A stretch of 64,000 bases of DNA from Massilia litorea (GCF_015101885.1 NZ_CP062941.1:2542001-2606000); one strand, 5' to 3'; shown: positions 53,498 to 62,856, counted from the first letter of the stretch. Notes: generated by a model from the letters alone, not told the origin. Numbers and translations are program-made.

Positions 53498-55636
53498 GTG
53501 AATCGAAAAACGAAGATCGCATCCCTGGCGGGCGCCGGTGTGCTGGCGGCCGCCCTGGCCGGATATTTCATCGCAGGCCAGCGCGACGCCGTCGTGCCGG
53601 GCCAGGCCGCCATGCTGCTGCCGGCCCCGACGCCGACGAAACCGTTCTGGGCCGCGCGCGTCACGCCGCTGGCGGGTGACGGGCAGGACGGCGTGCTCGA
53701 TGGCGCGGCGGCGCAGAGCCGCTTCAGCGATCCCTTCGGCGTCGCCGTCGATCCGCGCGGCACCGTATTCGTCGCCGACGGCGGCGACAGCAACCGCATC
53801 CGCCGCATCGACCGCGACGGCACCGTCTCGACCTTTGCCGGCGGCCGTGAAGGCTTCGCCGACGGCGCCGCTACTGCCGCCGCCTTCCATACTCCCTCCG
53901 CGCTGGCGCTGGACCGCTTCGGCAACCTGTACGTGGCCGATACCGGCAACCACGCGATCCGGAGAATCGCGCCCGACGGCAGCGTCACCACCCTGGCCGG
54001 CGACGGCCAGCCGGGCGACGCCGACGGCAAAGGAGCAGCGGCGCGCTTCCATGCACCGGTCGGGCTGGCCGTGGACAAGCACGGCAACGTCTATGTCGCC
54101 GACACCTATAACGACCGCATTCGCCGCATCACGCCCGAGGGTCTCGTGACCACGATCGCCGGCGGCGCGCGGCCCGGCAATGCCGACGGCCCCGCGATCG
54201 ACGCCGCGTTCGACACCCCGAGCGCGATCGCGGTCGGCAAGGACGGCAGCCTGTTCGTGGCCGATACCGGTAACAACGCGATCCGCCGCATCGGCCCGGA
54301 CGGCGTGGTCTCGACCCTGGCCGCGCCGCCGGAGGGCGAGCGCCAGCCGCTCCTGCGCCGCCCGACGGGCCTCGCGCTCACCCATGACGGCTATCTCTAC
54401 GTCGCCGGCGGCGGCGGACGCATCCTGCAGCTGGCCCCGGGCGGAGAACTGCGCGCGCTCGACGATGCCGACCATCCGCCCGAATCGACCTTCGGTGCCG
54501 ACGGCAAGGTGCACCTGTACGCGCCGCACGGCATCGGCCTCGCACGCGACGGCAGCCTGGTCGTCGCCGACGCGCTGGCCCTGCGCGTGCTGCGCCTGGC
54601 GCCCCCGAAGCAGGGGGAGAGCGCTGCCGTCATCGCGCCCCCGGCACGCACGGCACGCACCGCGCCGATGCCCTGGCCGGTGGGGCCGCAGGACATGCCG
54701 CATGAAGTCGTCGGCCTGATGGGAGAAGTGCGCGGCAGCTACGACGGCGAAAGCCGCGACCACTTCCACGCCGGTCTCGACGTGCGCGCCGACATCGGCA
54801 CCCGCGTGCTGGCGATCGCAGCGGCGAAAATCAGCGATCCCTTCGCCAACTGGGGTTTTGGTTCGCTCAGCGAAGGCTTGGCCGTCGGGCCGCTGTCGTA
54901 CATCCACATGCGCGTCGGACGCGACAGCCGCGACAAGCCGCTCGATGCGCGTTTCGAACTGGTGAAGGATGCACGCGGCAAGCCTGATCGCGTGCGCGTG
55001 CCGCGCGGAACCCGGTTCGCGGTAGGCGATGCGCTCGGGACCATCAACAGCATGTCCCACGTCCACCTCGACTATTATCCCGGCGGCTCGCTCGTCAATC
55101 CATTGACGCTGCCGTTCCCGGGCGTGACGGACACCGTCGCGCCGCGCCTGCAGAGCGTGGCGCTGTACGACAGCATCGGCCGCCGCCTCACGGCGAAGAA
55201 GGGCCAGCCGGTACGCATCGAACGCACGCTGGGAGAGGTGGCGATCGTGGCCGAGGGCTACGACCAGATGGACGGCAATCTCGCGCGCCGCCGGCTTGGC
55301 TTGTACAAACTGGGCTACCAGCTGCTGCGGCCCGACGGCAGCGCGCTGCCGGGCTTCGAGCAGCCCCTGATCACCCAGGTCTATGACCGCCTGCCGCGCG
55401 AGCGGGAAGCGGTGAAATTGCTGTATGCGGCCAATAGCGGCATCACGGTCTACGGCAGCAAGGAGACACGTTTCGCGTATGCGGTCAACAACACGCTGCA
55501 GGACGGGCGCGTGGCGCCAGGTACCTGGCGTGTGGGGGCGCTCGCGCCAGGGGATTACATCCTGCGCATTTATGCGGCCGATTTTGCGGGGCAGGTGGCG
55601 GTCGAGGGGCGGGATCTGGCGATCAGGGTGGAGTAG
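53498..55636 (+). CDS. NHL-repeat beta-propeller protein with M23-type peptidase domain
   Basis: The product is about 712 residues. An N-terminal membrane anchor or signal helix (IASLAGAGVLAAALAGYFIAG) is followed by at least five NHL repeats (about 55-360, for example VADTGNHAIRRIAPDGSVTTLAGDG). A C-terminal domain (about 400-540) carries the M23 zinc motifs HFHAGLDV (H-x3-D) and SHVHLDYY (HxH), as in LytM-type peptidases. A beta-sandwich tail (to 712) ends RDLAIRVE. It should face the periplasm and may cut peptidoglycan or peptides. GTG 53498 is my choice; TTG 53474 is an alternative. Confidence 0.83.
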   Translation: MNRKTKIASLAGAGVLAAALAGYFIAGQRDAVVPGQAAMLLPAPTPTKPFWAARVTPLAGDGQDGVLDGAAAQSRFSDPFGVAVDPRGTVFVADGGDSNRIRRIDRDGTVSTFAGGREGFADGAATAAAFHTPSALALDRFGNLYVADTGNHAIRRIAPDGSVTTLAGDGQPGDADGKGAAARFHAPVGLAVDKHGNVYVADTYNDRIRRITPEGLVTTIAGGARPGNADGPAIDAAFDTPSAIAVGKDGSLFVADTGNNAIRRIGPDGVVSTLAAPPEGERQPLLRRPTGLALTHDGYLYVAGGGGRILQLAPGGELRALDDADHPPESTFGADGKVHLYAPHGIGLARDGSLVVADALALRVLRLAPPKQGESAAVIAPPARTARTAPMPWPVGPQDMPHEVVGLMGEVRGSYDGESRDHFHAGLDVRADIGTRVLAIAAAKISDPFANWGFGSLSEGLAVGPLSYIHMRVGRDSRDKPLDARFELVKDARGKPDRVRVPRGTRFAVGDALGTINSMSHVHLDYYPGGSLVNPLTLPFPGVTDTVAPRLQSVALYDSIGRRLTAKKGQPVRIERTLGEVAIVAEGYDQMDGNLARRRLGLYKLGYQLLRPDGSALPGFEQPLITQVYDRLPREREAVKLLYAANSGITVYGSKETRFAYAVNNTLQDGRVAPGTWRVGALAPGDYILRIYAADFAGQVAVEGRDLAIRVE

Positions 55637-55663
55637 GCAGGCGCGAGGTTTCTGGAGCAGGTT

Positions 55664-55771
55664 GAACGCGTGGGCGGGGGACCCGCCCACCCTACATCCT
55701 GCTGCATGCGTCACTCGTCGTCACTGATGGTCAGACCCGTAGGGTGGGCGGGTCTCCCGCCCACGCGTTCG
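55664..55771. repeat. REP pair, copies 9 and 10, between the NHL-M23 gene and the Hsp70 operon
   Basis: Copy 9 (55664-55695) reads GAACGCGTGGGCGGG-GGA-CCCGCCCACCCTAC. Copy 10 (55738-55771) is inverted, CGTAGGGTGGGCGGG-TCT-CCCGCCCACGCGTTCG. They lie between two convergent genes and may act as terminators or mRNA 3'-end protectors. The spacer 55637-55809 contains nothing else. Confidence 0.82.
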
Positions 55772-55809
55772 ACCCGAGCACGCATCCACGCGCAACGGAA
55801 CGAAGCCAA

Positions 55810-58641
55810 TTAGCGCAGCAGCTTCAACCCCGGCGGCAACGCCTCGCCCAGCATCCGCGTCTCGCTCGCCTGGTCCAGCTCCACCACCTCGCGTACCATC
55901 GCCGTCCAGGCGGCGGGAGCGCCGGTCGCCGACAAGCGGCGCAGCACCTCGCCGCGCACCGCGTCGCCGATGTCGCGCGAACGGTCGCCCGTCATGCGCG
56001 CGATGTGGGTGGCGGCGAAGCCGGCCGGTTCGATCTTCTTCCAATCCAGCATCAGGAGCTTGCCCAGCCATTCCTCGGCCACTTCGCGCGGCGCCACTTC
56101 GTGCGCGCTCGCGTGGAAGGACTGGCGCGCCCCGACCCGGCCCAGCGCCCACAGGTAGCGCGCATAGGTGGCCGCCGTCTTTGCATCGAGCCTGGTACCC
56201 GCGGGAAGCGCCAGGATCTGTTCCATCATCCAGTTGCCGATCTCCGCCTTGTAGGCCGAGGGGATCCGCTCGAGCGAGGCACCGAGGCGCAGCATGTCGT
56301 CCTCGCTGCCGTCGACCAGGGTGATGGGGCGCTTGCCGCGCTCGGAGGCATCGGCCTGCAAATTGAAGGCGAAATCGTCGAGCAGGCGCAGCTGGGCTTC
56401 GGTATCGAGGCCGCCGGCCACGCGGCGCCACAGCGTCCACCATTCGGCGCGCACCTGCGTGTCCTTGTGGTACTGCACCCCGGGCTCGAACATCGCCCAC
56501 AGCTGTTCGATGCGCCAGCCGTCGAGCGGATGGCCGAAGCCGGGACGCAGGCAGAAGCCGGCAAGATTGAGCCAGGCGCGTTCGTGCTCGCTCGACCTGC
56601 GCCGGCCTTTCGAGCGCTCCATCAACGCGTCGAACAGGCGCCGCAGCAGCGGCGTGGCCCATCCTTCGCGGCGGCCCAGCAGGTGCTCCAGGCTGGCGCG
56701 CAGCTGGCGTACTTCCTTCGTATCGACCGCCTTCGAACGGGTGCCGAAGACGCGCTCGATCTTCTCGATCGCGGCGTCCAGCTGCGGCGGCAGGACCTCG
56801 GTCTCGACGATTTCCTCACTACCCTCGGCTTCGCGCAATTGAAACGCGAGCTGCCAGCGTCCGCTGCCGTCTTCGGCCACGCAATGCACTTCCAGGGAAC
56901 CGACTTCGCTCAGCGAGGCCACCAGCTGCACCGCGATCTCGCTGCGCGGCGCGGCCCCTGGCGTGGCGCGCAGCACGGTGGCGATCGGCGGCAGGCGCAC
57001 GACATCCTCCGGCGCCAGGTCCACCAGTTGACCGGGAAGCGGTGCCGCGCCCGCGTCGGCCACCGTCGAGGCCAGGTGGAAGCGCACCGGACGCCCCAGG
57101 CGCAATGCGAAGCTGCGCTCGGCAAGCCGCACCTCGGTGGCCGCGGGCGTGCCGCGCGGGAGCAGGCAGACCGCGCGCAGGCCGCTGCCCGCGCGTTCGC
57201 CCTCCAGCAGCAGGTAATAGCTGCGCGCCGCACCGCTCTCGATGGCGGGCGCGGCGCCCTGGCGCGCCAGAGAATAGGCCACGCCGCCGCGCGCCACGGC
57301 CACGTCCGGGTCGACGTTGTGCAGGATGCGCAAGGGCCTGCCGCGCCAGCGCGCCAGCGTGTCGGCCAGGCGCTCGGCCAGGGCCGCGCCGCGGAACACG
57401 CCACCGTTCAGCAGCAGGGTATCCGGCACCGGCAGCGACGCGTCCTCGAGCGGCAATCCGAGCGCCTCGCGCGCCGCAACGGCATGCTGATGCAGGAAGC
57501 TTGCCAAGTGGCGCGTGACCGCCGGATCGCTCGCATACGGCAGGCTGAATTCGACGATGCCGGCGCGCGCGCGGCGTGCCGGCTCTTGTTGTTCGTTGAG
57601 AGGGAAGAAGCCATCGAGCACGACGCGCTCGATGTCCTCGCGGCGCAAGTCCGCCTTGCGGCTGGCGCCGATCAGGCGCGAACCCGCACCGAGCAGGGTA
57701 ACGGTGACCGCCTCGGGCGCGTCGGGCGCGAGCAGCTGTTCCTTGGCCGCGCGGCAGCGTTCCGTCAGCTGGGCCAGGCGTGCCGCGGACAGGCGTGCGC
57801 GCGGCGCCTCAAGCCCATCCTGCCCGGCCATGCGCGCCTCGATCAGGTGGGCCAGCGCCAGGTCCATGTTGTCGCCGCCGAGGATCAAATGGTTGCCGAC
57901 ACCGATGCGGGTCAACTTCGGCTCGCCCGCCTCGAGTTCGACCTTGACCAGACTGAAGTCAGTGGTGCCGCCGCCGACGTCGGCCACCAGCACCAGGCGC
58001 GCACCGTTTAAATCGTCGACCAGCGTGGCGCGATGGCGGTACAGCCAGTCGTAGAGCGCGGCCTGCGGTTCTTCGAGCAGGCGCAGGCCGGGCAGGCCGG
58101 CGAGTCTGGCCGCCTCCAGCGTCAGCGCACGCGCGCCTTCGTCGAAGGAGGCCGGCACGGTGAGCACGACCTGCTGCCGTTCCAGCGGGTGTTGGGGAAA
58201 GCGGATATTCCAGTTGGCGCGCAGGTGGGCGAGATAGCTGGCGCTGGCCGCCACCGGCGATACCTTCGGCACCTCGGGCTCGGCGCCCCAGGGCAGGATG
58301 GCCGCCATGCGGTCGACGCCCGGATGCGACAGCCAGCTCTTGGCGCTCGCCACCAGCCGGCCCGGCGTCGCCGCGCCGAGGCTGCGCGCGAGACGGCCGA
58401 TGGCGACGCGTTCGACGCCGGCGACATCGGGCAAGTCCCAGGGCAACTGCAGCTGGCCCGCTCCCAGTTCTTCAGGAGCAGGGTGATACCGGTTCGAGGG
58501 CAGCAGCGGCGCGCCGGCCACTTCGCCCGGCGCGACCAGCTGGTCGATCGCAAACAGCTCGACCTCGGCGGCCCCGGGTGACGCGTAGGCCAGCACCGTA
58601 TTCGTGGTGCCGAGATCGATACTGACCAGCCAGGGTGTCAC
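55810..58641 (-). CDS. Hsp70-family protein with long C-terminal helical region (DUF3731-type)
   Basis: The 943-residue protein has an Hsp70/actin-fold ATPase in about 1-570: IDLGTTNTVLAYA, VPASFDEGARALTLEAARLAGL, DVGGGTTDFSLVKVELE and LGGDNMDLALAHLIE. A long mostly helical region follows (about 600-943, with RAWLNLAGFCLRPGFGHPLDGWRIEQLWAMFEPGVQY), which matches the DUF3731 part seen on some bacterial Hsp70s. It lacks an ordinary DnaK substrate lid. GTG start; GTGA overlaps the stop of the second Hsp70. Last gene of the operon. Confidence 0.92.
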   Translation of the reverse strand: MTPWLVSIDLGTTNTVLAYASPGAAEVELFAIDQLVAPGEVAGAPLLPSNRYHPAPEELGAGQLQLPWDLPDVAGVERVAIGRLARSLGAATPGRLVASAKSWLSHPGVDRMAAILPWGAEPEVPKVSPVAASASYLAHLRANWNIRFPQHPLERQQVVLTVPASFDEGARALTLEAARLAGLPGLRLLEEPQAALYDWLYRHRATLVDDLNGARLVLVADVGGGTTDFSLVKVELEAGEPKLTRIGVGNHLILGGDNMDLALAHLIEARMAGQDGLEAPRARLSAARLAQLTERCRAAKEQLLAPDAPEAVTVTLLGAGSRLIGASRKADLRREDIERVVLDGFFPLNEQQEPARRARAGIVEFSLPYASDPAVTRHLASFLHQHAVAAREALGLPLEDASLPVPDTLLLNGGVFRGAALAERLADTLARWRGRPLRILHNVDPDVAVARGGVAYSLARQGAAPAIESGAARSYYLLLEGERAGSGLRAVCLLPRGTPAATEVRLAERSFALRLGRPVRFHLASTVADAGAAPLPGQLVDLAPEDVVRLPPIATVLRATPGAAPRSEIAVQLVASLSEVGSLEVHCVAEDGSGRWQLAFQLREAEGSEEIVETEVLPPQLDAAIEKIERVFGTRSKAVDTKEVRQLRASLEHLLGRREGWATPLLRRLFDALMERSKGRRRSSEHERAWLNLAGFCLRPGFGHPLDGWRIEQLWAMFEPGVQYHKDTQVRAEWWTLWRRVAGGLDTEAQLRLLDDFAFNLQADASERGKRPITLVDGSEDDMLRLGASLERIPSAYKAEIGNWMMEQILALPAGTRLDAKTAATYARYLWALGRVGARQSFHASAHEVAPREVAEEWLGKLLMLDWKKIEPAGFAATHIARMTGDRSRDIGDAVRGEVLRRLSATGAPAAWTAMVREVVELDQASETRMLGEALPPGLKLLR

Positions 58642-60476
58642 GGTGCTGTGCGAACGTCGAATTCGACCTTCCAGCGCTGGCCGTCACGCGCCACGGCAAC
58701 CAGTTCCAGCGTTCCGGCTTCGGTCGCGAGGGCGTGCAGCGTTACCTGCACCACGTCGCCCGGGGTGCGGCCATCGGCCGGCAAGGTCGCCTGGATTTCG
58801 TTCTGCTCCTGCAGCTCGTCCGGTCCCCAGAAGTCGAGCACGTCGCCAATCTGATCCTGGCGGCGCGTGGTCGAACCGAAGAAGCGGAAGTGGACGGGTT
58901 CGCCCACCACCAGGCCGAATTCCTGGCCCGGCAGTTCGAGCTCGGTGCCTTCTTCCATGCCGAAAGGCGCCACGCACAGGGCCTGGATTGGCGGCTCCAT
59001 GCCGGGGATGGCCGGCATCGACGATTCGACGCCGACGTAGTAGGAACGCGCCGTGCCGCCGCGGATGCGCACGCCGCCGCCGCGCCGCGCATAGCTGTAA
59101 TAGGCCGCGCCGCGCGCAACGGCGAGGTCGAGGTCCGTGCCTTCCAGCATGCGCGCCGGTTCCGCGCCTTCCATGTAGAGCCAGTCGTTGATGGTGTCCA
59201 TCACGCGCTGGGCCAGGATGTTCGACTTGAACACGCCGCCGTTGAACAGCACCGCGCTCGGATGGAGGAAGCTGTGTTCTTCCTTCACGCGGCCCTCGAA
59301 ACCTTCGAGTTCGGCGGTGGCGCCGGCCTGGCGCGCCAGGAAGGCGGCCAGGTGGCGGGTGACGGCCGCGTCCTGCGCGTAGGGCAGACCGAGCTGCGTC
59401 AGGCCGGCGCGGGCGCGCGTGGCCGGACGTGCCGAGGCATCCACGCGCGGGAAGAAGCCGTCGGTAATAAACGTCGTGACTTCGTCGCGCGTCAGTTCGG
59501 TGCGGATCGAACCGCCGATCAGTTTCGAACCGCGGCTCGGCACCACGATCGGCCAGGTAGTGGCGTTCGCGTCGGCCAGCAGGTGTTCCTTGGCGCCGCG
59601 GCAGGCGTAGGTCAGGGCGCGCATCTGCCAGGCGTCGAGCTGGGTGCCATTGCTTGCCAGCTTGCGCGCAACCAGATGGGCCAGGGCCAGATCCATGTTG
59701 TCGCCGCCGAGCAGGATATGGTCGCCGACGGCGACGCGGTGCGGTTCCAGCTTGCCGTCGCGTTCGAGGATGGCGATCAGCGAGAAGTCGCTGGTGCCGC
59801 CGCCCACGTCCACCACCAGCACGATGTCGCCGGCTTTCACTTGCTTGCGCCAGGTGCCGTTGCTGCCCTGGATCCAGCTGTACAGGGCCGCCTGCGGTTC
59901 CTCGAGCAGGGTGGCCGAGGCATAGCCTGCATTCCTCGCCGCTTCCGCGGTCAGTTCGCGCGCGCCCGGATCGAAGGAGGCGGGAATCGTGACGGTGACC
60001 TGCTGCTGGTCGAAGGGCGCTTCCGGATGCGCGTTGTCCCAGGCATGGCGCAGGTGCTGCAGGTAACGCGTCGATGCTTCCAGCGGCGAGACGCGCGTGA
60101 CTTCTTCCGGCGCATCGCTCGGCAGGATGGCGGCGCGGCGGTCCACGCTCGGGTGCGAGAGCCAGCTCTTGGCCGAGGAGACGAGGCGGATCGGCGTGGT
60201 GGCGCCGCGGCTGCGCGCCATTTCGCCGGCGACAGCAGTCTCGCCATCGGTATTCCAGGGCAAGGCCAGTTCGCCCGGCGCCAGCTCGTCCGGGTGCGGC
60301 AGGTAGAGGAAGGAGGGCAGCAGCGGCAGCGCCTCGACGGTGCCGGGGGCGCTCAGCTGCGGCACCGGCAGCACGCCCTGCGCGGTGTTTTCTCCGTCGC
60401 TCGCTTCCAGGTCGACATACGACAGCGCGCTGTGCGTGGTGCCGAGGTCGATGCCGATGGCGTAGCGCGCGCTCAC
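58638..60476 (-). CDS. Hsp70-family protein (YegD/HscC-like)
   Basis: The 612-residue protein has an Hsp70-type ATPase: GIDLGTTHSALSYVDLE, IPASFDPGARELTAEAARNAGYASATLLEEPQAALYSW, VVDVGGGTSDFSLIAI and LGGDNMDLALAHLVARKL. A short C-terminal beta-domain follows (about 470-612) in place of the DnaK substrate-binding domain with lid. It is about 200 residues from ordinary DnaK in layout and is probably a specialised chaperone or ATP-switch. GTG start at 60476 overlaps the DUF2760 stop (GTGA). Middle gene of the operon. Confidence 0.93.
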   Translation of the reverse strand: MSARYAIGIDLGTTHSALSYVDLEASDGENTAQGVLPVPQLSAPGTVEALPLLPSFLYLPHPDELAPGELALPWNTDGETAVAGEMARSRGATTPIRLVSSAKSWLSHPSVDRRAAILPSDAPEEVTRVSPLEASTRYLQHLRHAWDNAHPEAPFDQQQVTVTIPASFDPGARELTAEAARNAGYASATLLEEPQAALYSWIQGSNGTWRKQVKAGDIVLVVDVGGGTSDFSLIAILERDGKLEPHRVAVGDHILLGGDNMDLALAHLVARKLASNGTQLDAWQMRALTYACRGAKEHLLADANATTWPIVVPSRGSKLIGGSIRTELTRDEVTTFITDGFFPRVDASARPATRARAGLTQLGLPYAQDAAVTRHLAAFLARQAGATAELEGFEGRVKEEHSFLHPSAVLFNGGVFKSNILAQRVMDTINDWLYMEGAEPARMLEGTDLDLAVARGAAYYSYARRGGGVRIRGGTARSYYVGVESSMPAIPGMEPPIQALCVAPFGMEEGTELELPGQEFGLVVGEPVHFRFFGSTTRRQDQIGDVLDFWGPDELQEQNEIQATLPADGRTPGDVVQVTLHALATEAGTLELVAVARDGQRWKVEFDVRTAP

Positions 60477-61057
60477 AGTTCCACCTCGGCCGGGGCCAGG
60501 ATTCTGGCGTCATGCTCTTTCGCGAGCTGGGGCAGGCGGACGTCCGTCGCCTTCCAGCCGCGGTGCGACAGCGTGCCCTTGAACGGCGCCTTGCCGACCA
60601 CGTTGCCGGTCAGGCGGACGCTGGCTGCGTCGAAACCTTCGTCGAGCGTGACGCGGGCGCCCTCGGCTTCACTGCGCACGGGTTGAATCGTGAAGTGGTC
60701 CTTCAGCACGCGCGCGCAGCCTTCGTGGACGACGCGGGCGGCGGCGCCGATGTCGGCGTCGGCGTAGGCCGCCAGGTTCTCGTGGGCGAAGTCGATCAGG
60801 CGCGCCTCGCGCTGCAGCAGGGTCAGCAGTTGCAGGGCGGCGTCCGGCGTGGCTTCGCGCAGCTGGACGGGGACGGGCGCAGGCGCGGCGGCAGGGACGG
60901 GCGCAGGCGCAGGGGCGGGAGCAGGCGCCGCTACCGGTCCGACCTCGTCATCGCGCACACGCGCGGCAAATTCGGCATCGCCTATGGTCTTGAAAAAGGT
61001 GCCGAAGGCAAGGGAGAGCCGGCTCCAGAAAGAGGGCAGTTGGGTCGGTGTGCTCAT
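60473..61057 (-). CDS. DUF2760 domain protein
   Basis: The 194-residue protein opens FWSRLSLAFGTFFKTIGDAEFAARV. A Pro/Ala repeat linker (residues 41-65) follows, then the DUF2760 core with ALQLLTLLQREARLIDFAHENLAAYADADIGAAARVVHEGCARVLKDHFTIQPV and TLSHRGWKATDVRLPQL. The domain recurs with Hsp70 genes in many proteobacteria; its role is unknown. It is first in the operon, coupled by GTGA to the first Hsp70, and so may be an adaptor or co-chaperone. Start 61057 chosen for family N-terminus; ribosome site weak. Confidence 0.88.
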   Translation of the reverse strand: MSTPTQLPSFWSRLSLAFGTFFKTIGDAEFAARVRDDEVGPVAAPAPAPAPAPVPAAAPAPVPVQLREATPDAALQLLTLLQREARLIDFAHENLAAYADADIGAAARVVHEGCARVLKDHFTIQPVRSEAEGARVTLDEGFDAASVRLTGNVVGKAPFKGTLSHRGWKATDVRLPQLAKEHDARILAPAEVEL

Positions 61058-61205
61058 TCTTGATGTTCTGTAGGGTGAAGGACCGGCGCGCTGTCGGACA
61101 GCGTCGGGGTCTCGGTCCGGACAAACGCGAATGATACCAGTTCGACCATGAGTCGCGCACGCGCCACTGGAGAGAGGGAGGCGGCGTTTTGGAAGGAATC
61201 GCTGC

Positions 61206-61227
61206 GCCGGCGCAAGAATGCGCCGGC
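61206..61227. other. Hairpin between the Hsp70 operon and the cyanophycinase-like gene
   Basis: A 9-bp stem GCCGGCGCA/TGCGCCGGC has loop AGAA. It lies 14 bases past the stop of the minus-strand peptidase gene, on the terminator side, but no T tract follows. It may be a weak terminator. Confidence 0.5.
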
Positions 61228-61240
61228 TAGCCGCCACGAA

Positions 61241-62254
61241 TCAGTACACGGCGCCGCCCGGCTGCTTCGACACGAGCGCACCCTTGACGGCCGAGAGCGT
61301 GTAGTTGACCGTCGAACCGTAACCGGCCCAGTTGTTCAGGTCGAAGCTACCCGTTCCCGACAGGCGCTGGACACCGATGTTTTCGTAGGTCAGCGGTGTC
61401 TTCGGTTTGCACACCTGGGGCAGGCCGACCGTCTGCAGGAAATACACCGCACCCAGGCCGACGCGCTGGGCTTGCCCATTTTCGACCAGCAGCGCCGTCT
61501 CGACGTCGACACCGATGCCGCGCGCGCTGCTGGTCCAGCCGTCGTTGACGATGCGTCCCAGGAAGGTGACGAGGCGGCCTATCCGGTCGCGGGCGTCGAG
61601 GTGCGAATCGGTAATGGCCCTGCTCAGCAGTGGCAATGCGAGGAAGTCACGGTCGAGCGTGACGTTCTTGCCGTAGGGATCGGCCAGCGCCTCGGGGGAG
61701 GTCACCGACTGGTTCATGCCGGAATAGATGAACTGCCCCAGCACGGCGAGGCCGGCGCTGGTACCGCCGAGCGGAACGTTGCGGTTGGCCAGCTCCTGCA
61801 GCGCGGCCGCGAGCGGGGTGTCCTTCCAGTAGCGCAGGTAATCGCTCTGGTCGCCGCCGGCGATGAAGACGGCTTCGGCACCGCGGATGCGCTGCAGCAC
61901 GAACGGGTCGCTGGCGGCGGCGCGGCTGGGCAGCACGAAGGTTTCGACCGAACGCACGCCGCCCATCGCGAAGATATAGGGATTGTAGGCTTCGGTACCG
62001 GTGGCCCGGATGACGACGAAGTTGCCGCCGCCGCCCTTGCGGATCATCCATTTGAATGCATCGTCGACATCCGGGCCGCCGCCCATCAGTACCAGGGAGG
62101 AATGGGCAGGCCGCGGCAGGACGACGTCGGCGGTGTCGCCGACTGCGTAATACTTGTAGGGCTTTTCCGCCTGGGCCGCCTGGGTGGCGAACAGGGCAAG
62201 AGCAAGCGCAATAATGCGGCAGGTACTGGAAAAGAGGCGGGTCGGCGAGGTCAT
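61241..62254 (-). CDS. Exported cyanophycinase-like peptidase (S51 family)
   Basis: The 337-residue protein has a signal peptide (to about ATQAAQAE) and an S51-type fold: SSLVLMGGGPDVDDAFKWMIRKGGGGNFVVIRATG, AVFIAGGDQSDYLRYWKDTPLAAALQELANR and the nucleophile elbow GGTSAGLAVLGQ (serine), then IGVDVETALLVENGQAQRVG. Related enzymes degrade cyanophycin to beta-Asp-Arg dipeptides, some outside the cytosol. No cyanophycin synthetase is in the window, so its substrate may be external or another isopeptide. Good ribosome site AAGGA. Confidence 0.88.
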   Translation of the reverse strand: MTSPTRLFSSTCRIIALALALFATQAAQAEKPYKYYAVGDTADVVLPRPAHSSLVLMGGGPDVDDAFKWMIRKGGGGNFVVIRATGTEAYNPYIFAMGGVRSVETFVLPSRAAASDPFVLQRIRGAEAVFIAGGDQSDYLRYWKDTPLAAALQELANRNVPLGGTSAGLAVLGQFIYSGMNQSVTSPEALADPYGKNVTLDRDFLALPLLSRAITDSHLDARDRIGRLVTFLGRIVNDGWTSSARGIGVDVETALLVENGQAQRVGLGAVYFLQTVGLPQVCKPKTPLTYENIGVQRLSGTGSFDLNNWAGYGSTVNYTLSAVKGALVSKQPGGAVY

Positions 62255-62364
62255 GGGCGTCCTTGTGAGTACAACGGCGAACGGATTGTCGAACTGCTAC
62301 TTAAAAAGGATACAACAAGCCGGATGCTGCTGTGAGGCCGTAAACACAACACATGCGCGATTTT

Positions 62365-62844
62365 TTAACCGTGCACGGCCGCTTCGATGGCGGCGATGTC
62401 GATCTTCTTCATCGTCATCATCGCCTCGAAAGCGCGTTTGGCCACTGCCGGGTCGGGATTGGCGACGGCGTCGGTAAGTACGCGCGGCGAGATCTGCCAC
62501 GACAGGCCCCATTTGTCCTTGCACCAGCCGCAGGCGCTTTCCTGGCCGCCATTGCCGACGATTGCATTCCACAGGCGGTCGGTTTCTTCCTGGTCGTCGG
62601 TCGCGATCTGGAACGAGAACGCTTCGCTGTGCCTGAAGGCCGGCCCGCCGTTCAGGCCGATGCAGGGGATGCCGGCCACCGTGAACTCGACCGTCAGGAC
62701 GTCGCCCTGCTTGCCGGACGGGAAGTCGCCCGGGGCGCGATGGACGGCCTTGACTGCGCTGTCCGGAAAGGTGTTGGCATAGAACTGTGCGGCTTCCTCC
62801 GCAGTGCCGTTGAACCAGAGGCAAATCGTATTCTTGCTGGCCAT
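62365..62844 (-). CDS. VOC-family protein (PhnB/3-demethylubiquinone methyltransferase-like fold)
   Basis: The 159-residue protein has the PhnB-like VOC fold: ICLWFNGTAEEAAQFYANTFPDSAVKAVHRAPGDFPSGKQGDVLTVEFTVAGIPCIGLNGGPAFRHSEAFSFQIATDDQEETDRLWNAI, then CGWCKDKWGLSWQISPRVLTD. These proteins are often annotated as methyltransferases, but the fold is that of glyoxalase/bleomycin-resistance proteins and no SAM motif is visible. Strong AGGAG site. It precedes no other gene of the same operon; the SRPBCC gene is 12 bases upstream, so the pair is probably cotranscribed. Confidence 0.92.
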   Translation of the reverse strand: MASKNTICLWFNGTAEEAAQFYANTFPDSAVKAVHRAPGDFPSGKQGDVLTVEFTVAGIPCIGLNGGPAFRHSEAFSFQIATDDQEETDRLWNAIVGNGGQESACGWCKDKWGLSWQISPRVLTDAVANPDPAVAKRAFEAMMTMKKIDIAAIEAAVHG

Positions 62845-62856
62845 GTTGTTCTCCTT

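Noticed and set aside
62365..62844. Annotation as 3-demethylubiquinone-9 3-methyltransferase
   Set aside because: The fold is VOC/PhnB-like and no SAM-binding motif is visible; the name is a common transfer error.
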